Positions 61,771 to 64,000 of a DNA stretch of 64,000 nucleotides are shown in pieces. The stretch's first letter is position 1, and every line of letters begins with the position of its first letter. Location of the stretch: the NCBI GenBank assembly GCA_963847675.1, contig CAWKAP010000008.1, positions 660,473-724,472 on the forward strand, read 5' to 3'. The DNA is from JADJWR01 sp963847675 (GTDB taxonomy: Bacteria; Pseudomonadota; Gammaproteobacteria; Burkholderiales; Burkholderiaceae_F). The notes beneath the pieces were generated by a model. It saw only the letters and a program-made list of their open reading frames with translations. It had not been told where the DNA came from and ran no database searches. A program made the position numbers and the translations under genes.

Positions 61771-63500
61771 TCAGTCGCCGCGCCCTTCGCAGATCCAGCT
61801 GAAGGCCTCCTCGACATCGCCATCTCCGCGATAGCGGGCCACCGTCGGGTAAGGACACAGCGGGCGCGTGCGGTCGGGCGCCCAGTTGGCCGGCACCTCC
61901 GGATTGATGCCGCCGGGGTTGCCCGGGCCGCGTGCCCTGGCGACGATGGCCTGCGGCGCCTGACCCTGCTCGACCCAGGCCACCAGCGGCGTGATGTAGT
62001 CGGCCTGGTCGGTAGCCGGGCCGCCCGAGCAGTGGTTCATGCCAGGTATCGGGTACAGGCGCGCGAAGTCGCTCGCGCGGCCGCCGCTGTGCTTGTCGAT
62101 GCCGCGCAACCAAGCCACGCTGTCCTCGATCGAGAAGATCGGATCGCTGACGCCGTGGTAGACGATCACCTTGGCGCCGCGCGAGCGCACGGCCGACAGG
62201 TCACGCACGTTGGGTGGCGTCATGAACGACATTGCCGCCTCGGTGTAGGTGGCGTCGGTCGCGTACAGCTGCGCGAGCGTGAGGTCGATGTCCAGGCCGA
62301 GCGAGAAACCGGCACCATTGCTCAGCGCCGACGGGTCGGGTGGCACCTTGAAGATCACGCCGACCGCGCCCGAGTCCAGCGCCAGTGGTGCGGTGAACTC
62401 CCAGAACGGCACGCCGCCGCCACCGATGCCCGGATCGAACGGGAAGCTGGCATAGAAGCGCTCGCCGTCGCTCGTCGTCGCGCCCTTGGCAATGGCGTTG
62501 ATGACCTGCTTCTGCGCCTGCGTCAGGCAGCTGCCGTCGCGCGCGCCGGCACAGGTCGGCACGTCGCGGTTCAGGTTGAAGCGCGCCTGGCAGGCCTGCG
62601 TGTTCTGCACCAGGCCATCGACCGCGCCGTCTAAGGCGTCGCAGCTTGCAAGCACGGCGGCGGCGACGGTGCTTCGCTCGCCATTGGTGAAGGCCGTCTG
62701 CAGACCGGGCGGGGTCGAAGGGTCGGCCGTCGCCACGGTGGCGTAGCGCTGCGCGCCCCAGATGTTGGCCAGTGCCGCCAGCGGCAGGTTGTAGCCCGGC
62801 GCACCGGCGAGGAAGCCGTCGTAGTCGGCCGCGTAGCGCGCCGCGGCCACCAGCGTGTGACGGCCACCGTTGGAGCAGCCGCCGAAGTAAGAGCGATCCG
62901 GGACCTTGCCATAGGCGGCGAGCATCACCTGCTTGGCGATCGGCGTCATCGTGCCGACCGCCTGGTAGCCATAGTCCAGCCGCGCCTGTGGGTCGAGGCC
63001 GAAGGCCGGGCCGCCCTGCGCGTTGCTGTGGCCAGCGTCTGTGCTGAGCACGGCGAAGCCCTGCAGCAGTGCACTCGTCAGCGGTCCCCCGCCCAGCGCG
63101 CCGGTTGCGGTGACGACGCTGCCATCGATGCCGCCGTTGCCCTGGTGCCAGAAGCGGCCGTTCCAGTCCATCGGCAGGCGCATCTCGAAGCTGATCGCGT
63201 AGGTCTTGCCATCGACCGGGCTCGTGTGCTCGGCGGCGCGCCCGAGTACCCGGCAGTGCGCCGCCACCGGCTGGCCCGCGAGCGACAGTGTGCCGGACGG
63301 CACTGTGGTCGACGCTGTGATCACGGTGTCGGGCAGGGCCAGCCGCGCCGGCAGATCCTCGCAGGTGCCGACGAAGACCGCAGGCTGAGCCGGCGACAGC
63401 TGGGGCAGCGAGCTAGGCTTCGGCTGCTTGGCCGTGGCGCGGCGCAGGCGGCAAGCGCAATCGCGGCGAGGGCGATACTGCGCACGGGAAAGCGGCTCAT
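61771..63500 (-). CDS. Tannase/feruloyl esterase-family lipoprotein, frameshift near the signal peptide
   Basis: An esterase of about 570 residues. The nucleophile box GCSNGGRHTLVAAARYAADYDGFLAGAPG carries the Gly-Cys-Ser motif of this family, with the paired cysteine in PGMNHCSGGPATD next to the catalytic histidine. Family members hydrolyse tannate, feruloyl or terephthalate esters. The lipoprotein signal (MSRFPVRSIALAAIALAACAA) starts at ATG 63500 behind AGGAGA but lies one frame off the mature protein; a single-base indel at about 63440 joins them. Confidence 0.82.
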
Positions 63501-64000
63501 ACGGCGTCTCCTGAAGGATCTTCAAACAATGTGAGCGGCGGCCGGTAAGCAAGGAGGCCGGCCGACTCGTCCTGCGCTTGCGTTCTTGCTGCGCCAACTA
63601 CAGGACGTTTCTCGAGCGCCCGCGGAGTGTGAAAGTGTCCATGCGAGCTCACAATAAGAAGTCTTGCGTACAAACGGTCCCTGCGCCGCGCACACGAAGA
63701 AGACAGCGCTGGCTACGCTGCCGTGCGCTACACGCAGCCGATCAACGCAGGCCCACGTAGTAATCGCTGACGACCCCGTCAACGCGGGATCAGGATGCTT
63801 CCCGCCGGCGCTATCCGTTACGACTCTGCCCGAACCGGTCCGTGCCTCGCCAACGCACGCTTGCAACGACTGCTTCCAACGCGGATCGGAGACAAGCGCA
63901 ATCGCTGGGCGCCATACCTCGTTGGAGAAGCGCGACGTACTGCTTCCGCTGTGCAGCAGCCGAACGAAACCAACGAGGCCGGCGACCGCTCCTGGCCGGC
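63501..64000. other. Intergenic stretch without a recognisable gene
   Basis: The last 500 bp. GC content is visibly lower than in the rest of the window. The open frames present show no family features or ribosome binding sites, and I see no RNA gene or clear repeat. Confidence 0.45.

Noticed and set aside
63522..63866. Minus-strand frame of 114 codons near the window end
   Set aside because: No motif or ribosome binding site; probably noncoding.

Overview
The window is GC-rich DNA with densely packed short operons, typical of a betaproteobacterium (Burkholderiales or a related order). The evidence is the GyrB sequence, an E. coli-type GshA, PrfC, a YihG-like acyltransferase, a ChaN-domain protein and a lysine/alanine-rich H1-like protein. 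It opens inside gyrB, so dnaA/dnaN and the replication origin may lie just outside to the left, but I saw no origin signature inside. I found no rRNA, tRNA, CRISPR array, insertion sequence or complete prophage.

Layout. 1-6.2 kb: gyrB, a flavin split-barrel protein, a signal-peptidase-fold protein lacking its serine, a ChaN lipoprotein-like protein, and a frameshifted conserved gene. 6.2-19.8 kb: metabolic and housekeeping genes, including a short MetE-type methionine synthase, a leucyl aminopeptidase, folE followed 16 bp later by a BLUF photoreceptor, a PLP dehydratase, a Rieske oxygenase, an exported PCM methyltransferase, nitronate monooxygenase, aldo/keto reductase, an enolase-superfamily racemase/dehydratase and an acyltransferase. 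19.9-29.7 kb: prfC, a solo HicA-like protein, homocysteine methyltransferase, a di-iron hydroxylase with a divergent GlxA-type regulator, dinB, a CBS protein, an SDR, an MFS carrier and a methyltransferase.

29.8-32.8 kb is the most interesting region. It holds an ECF sigma factor and an anti-sigma factor made of a cytoplasmic zinc-binding domain, one membrane span and a periplasmic DsrE-like domain. Divergent from these are a secreted DsrE-like protein and a lipoprotein of the periplasmic-binding-protein fold carrying a C-x2-C motif. The 165 bp between the two arms contains two divergent copies of GGGAATA-N16-GGT that look like sigma-dependent promoters. A second ECF sigma/zinc anti-sigma pair at 53.3-54.2 kb is preceded by a cytosolic DsrE protein (CPAC motif) and followed by a MaoC hydratase. 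A SoxX-type cytochrome c lies at 56 kb. I infer envelope or cytoplasmic thiol/sulfur sensing feeding ECF regulation.

33-59 kb: gshA, a small HD alarmone-hydrolase-like protein, a YyaL thioredoxin-domain protein, transporters, an acyl-CoA desaturase, an AbrB/Doc toxin-antitoxin pair, a PhoX-type phosphatase, Nudix, FGGY kinase, H1-like protein, CapA, a primase-polymerase fragment, a beta-lactamase-fold nuclease, an O-methyltransferase, an M28 peptidase and a cupin. 59-64 kb looks different: a gamma-glutamyltransferase gene broken by many frameshifts, a tannase-family esterase, and two long stretches without a convincing gene.

Single-base frameshifts, mostly in G/C runs, recur in at least seven otherwise well-preserved genes. 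This pattern fits assembly indels at least as well as real gene decay, so those gene extents are corrected by inference and flagged.
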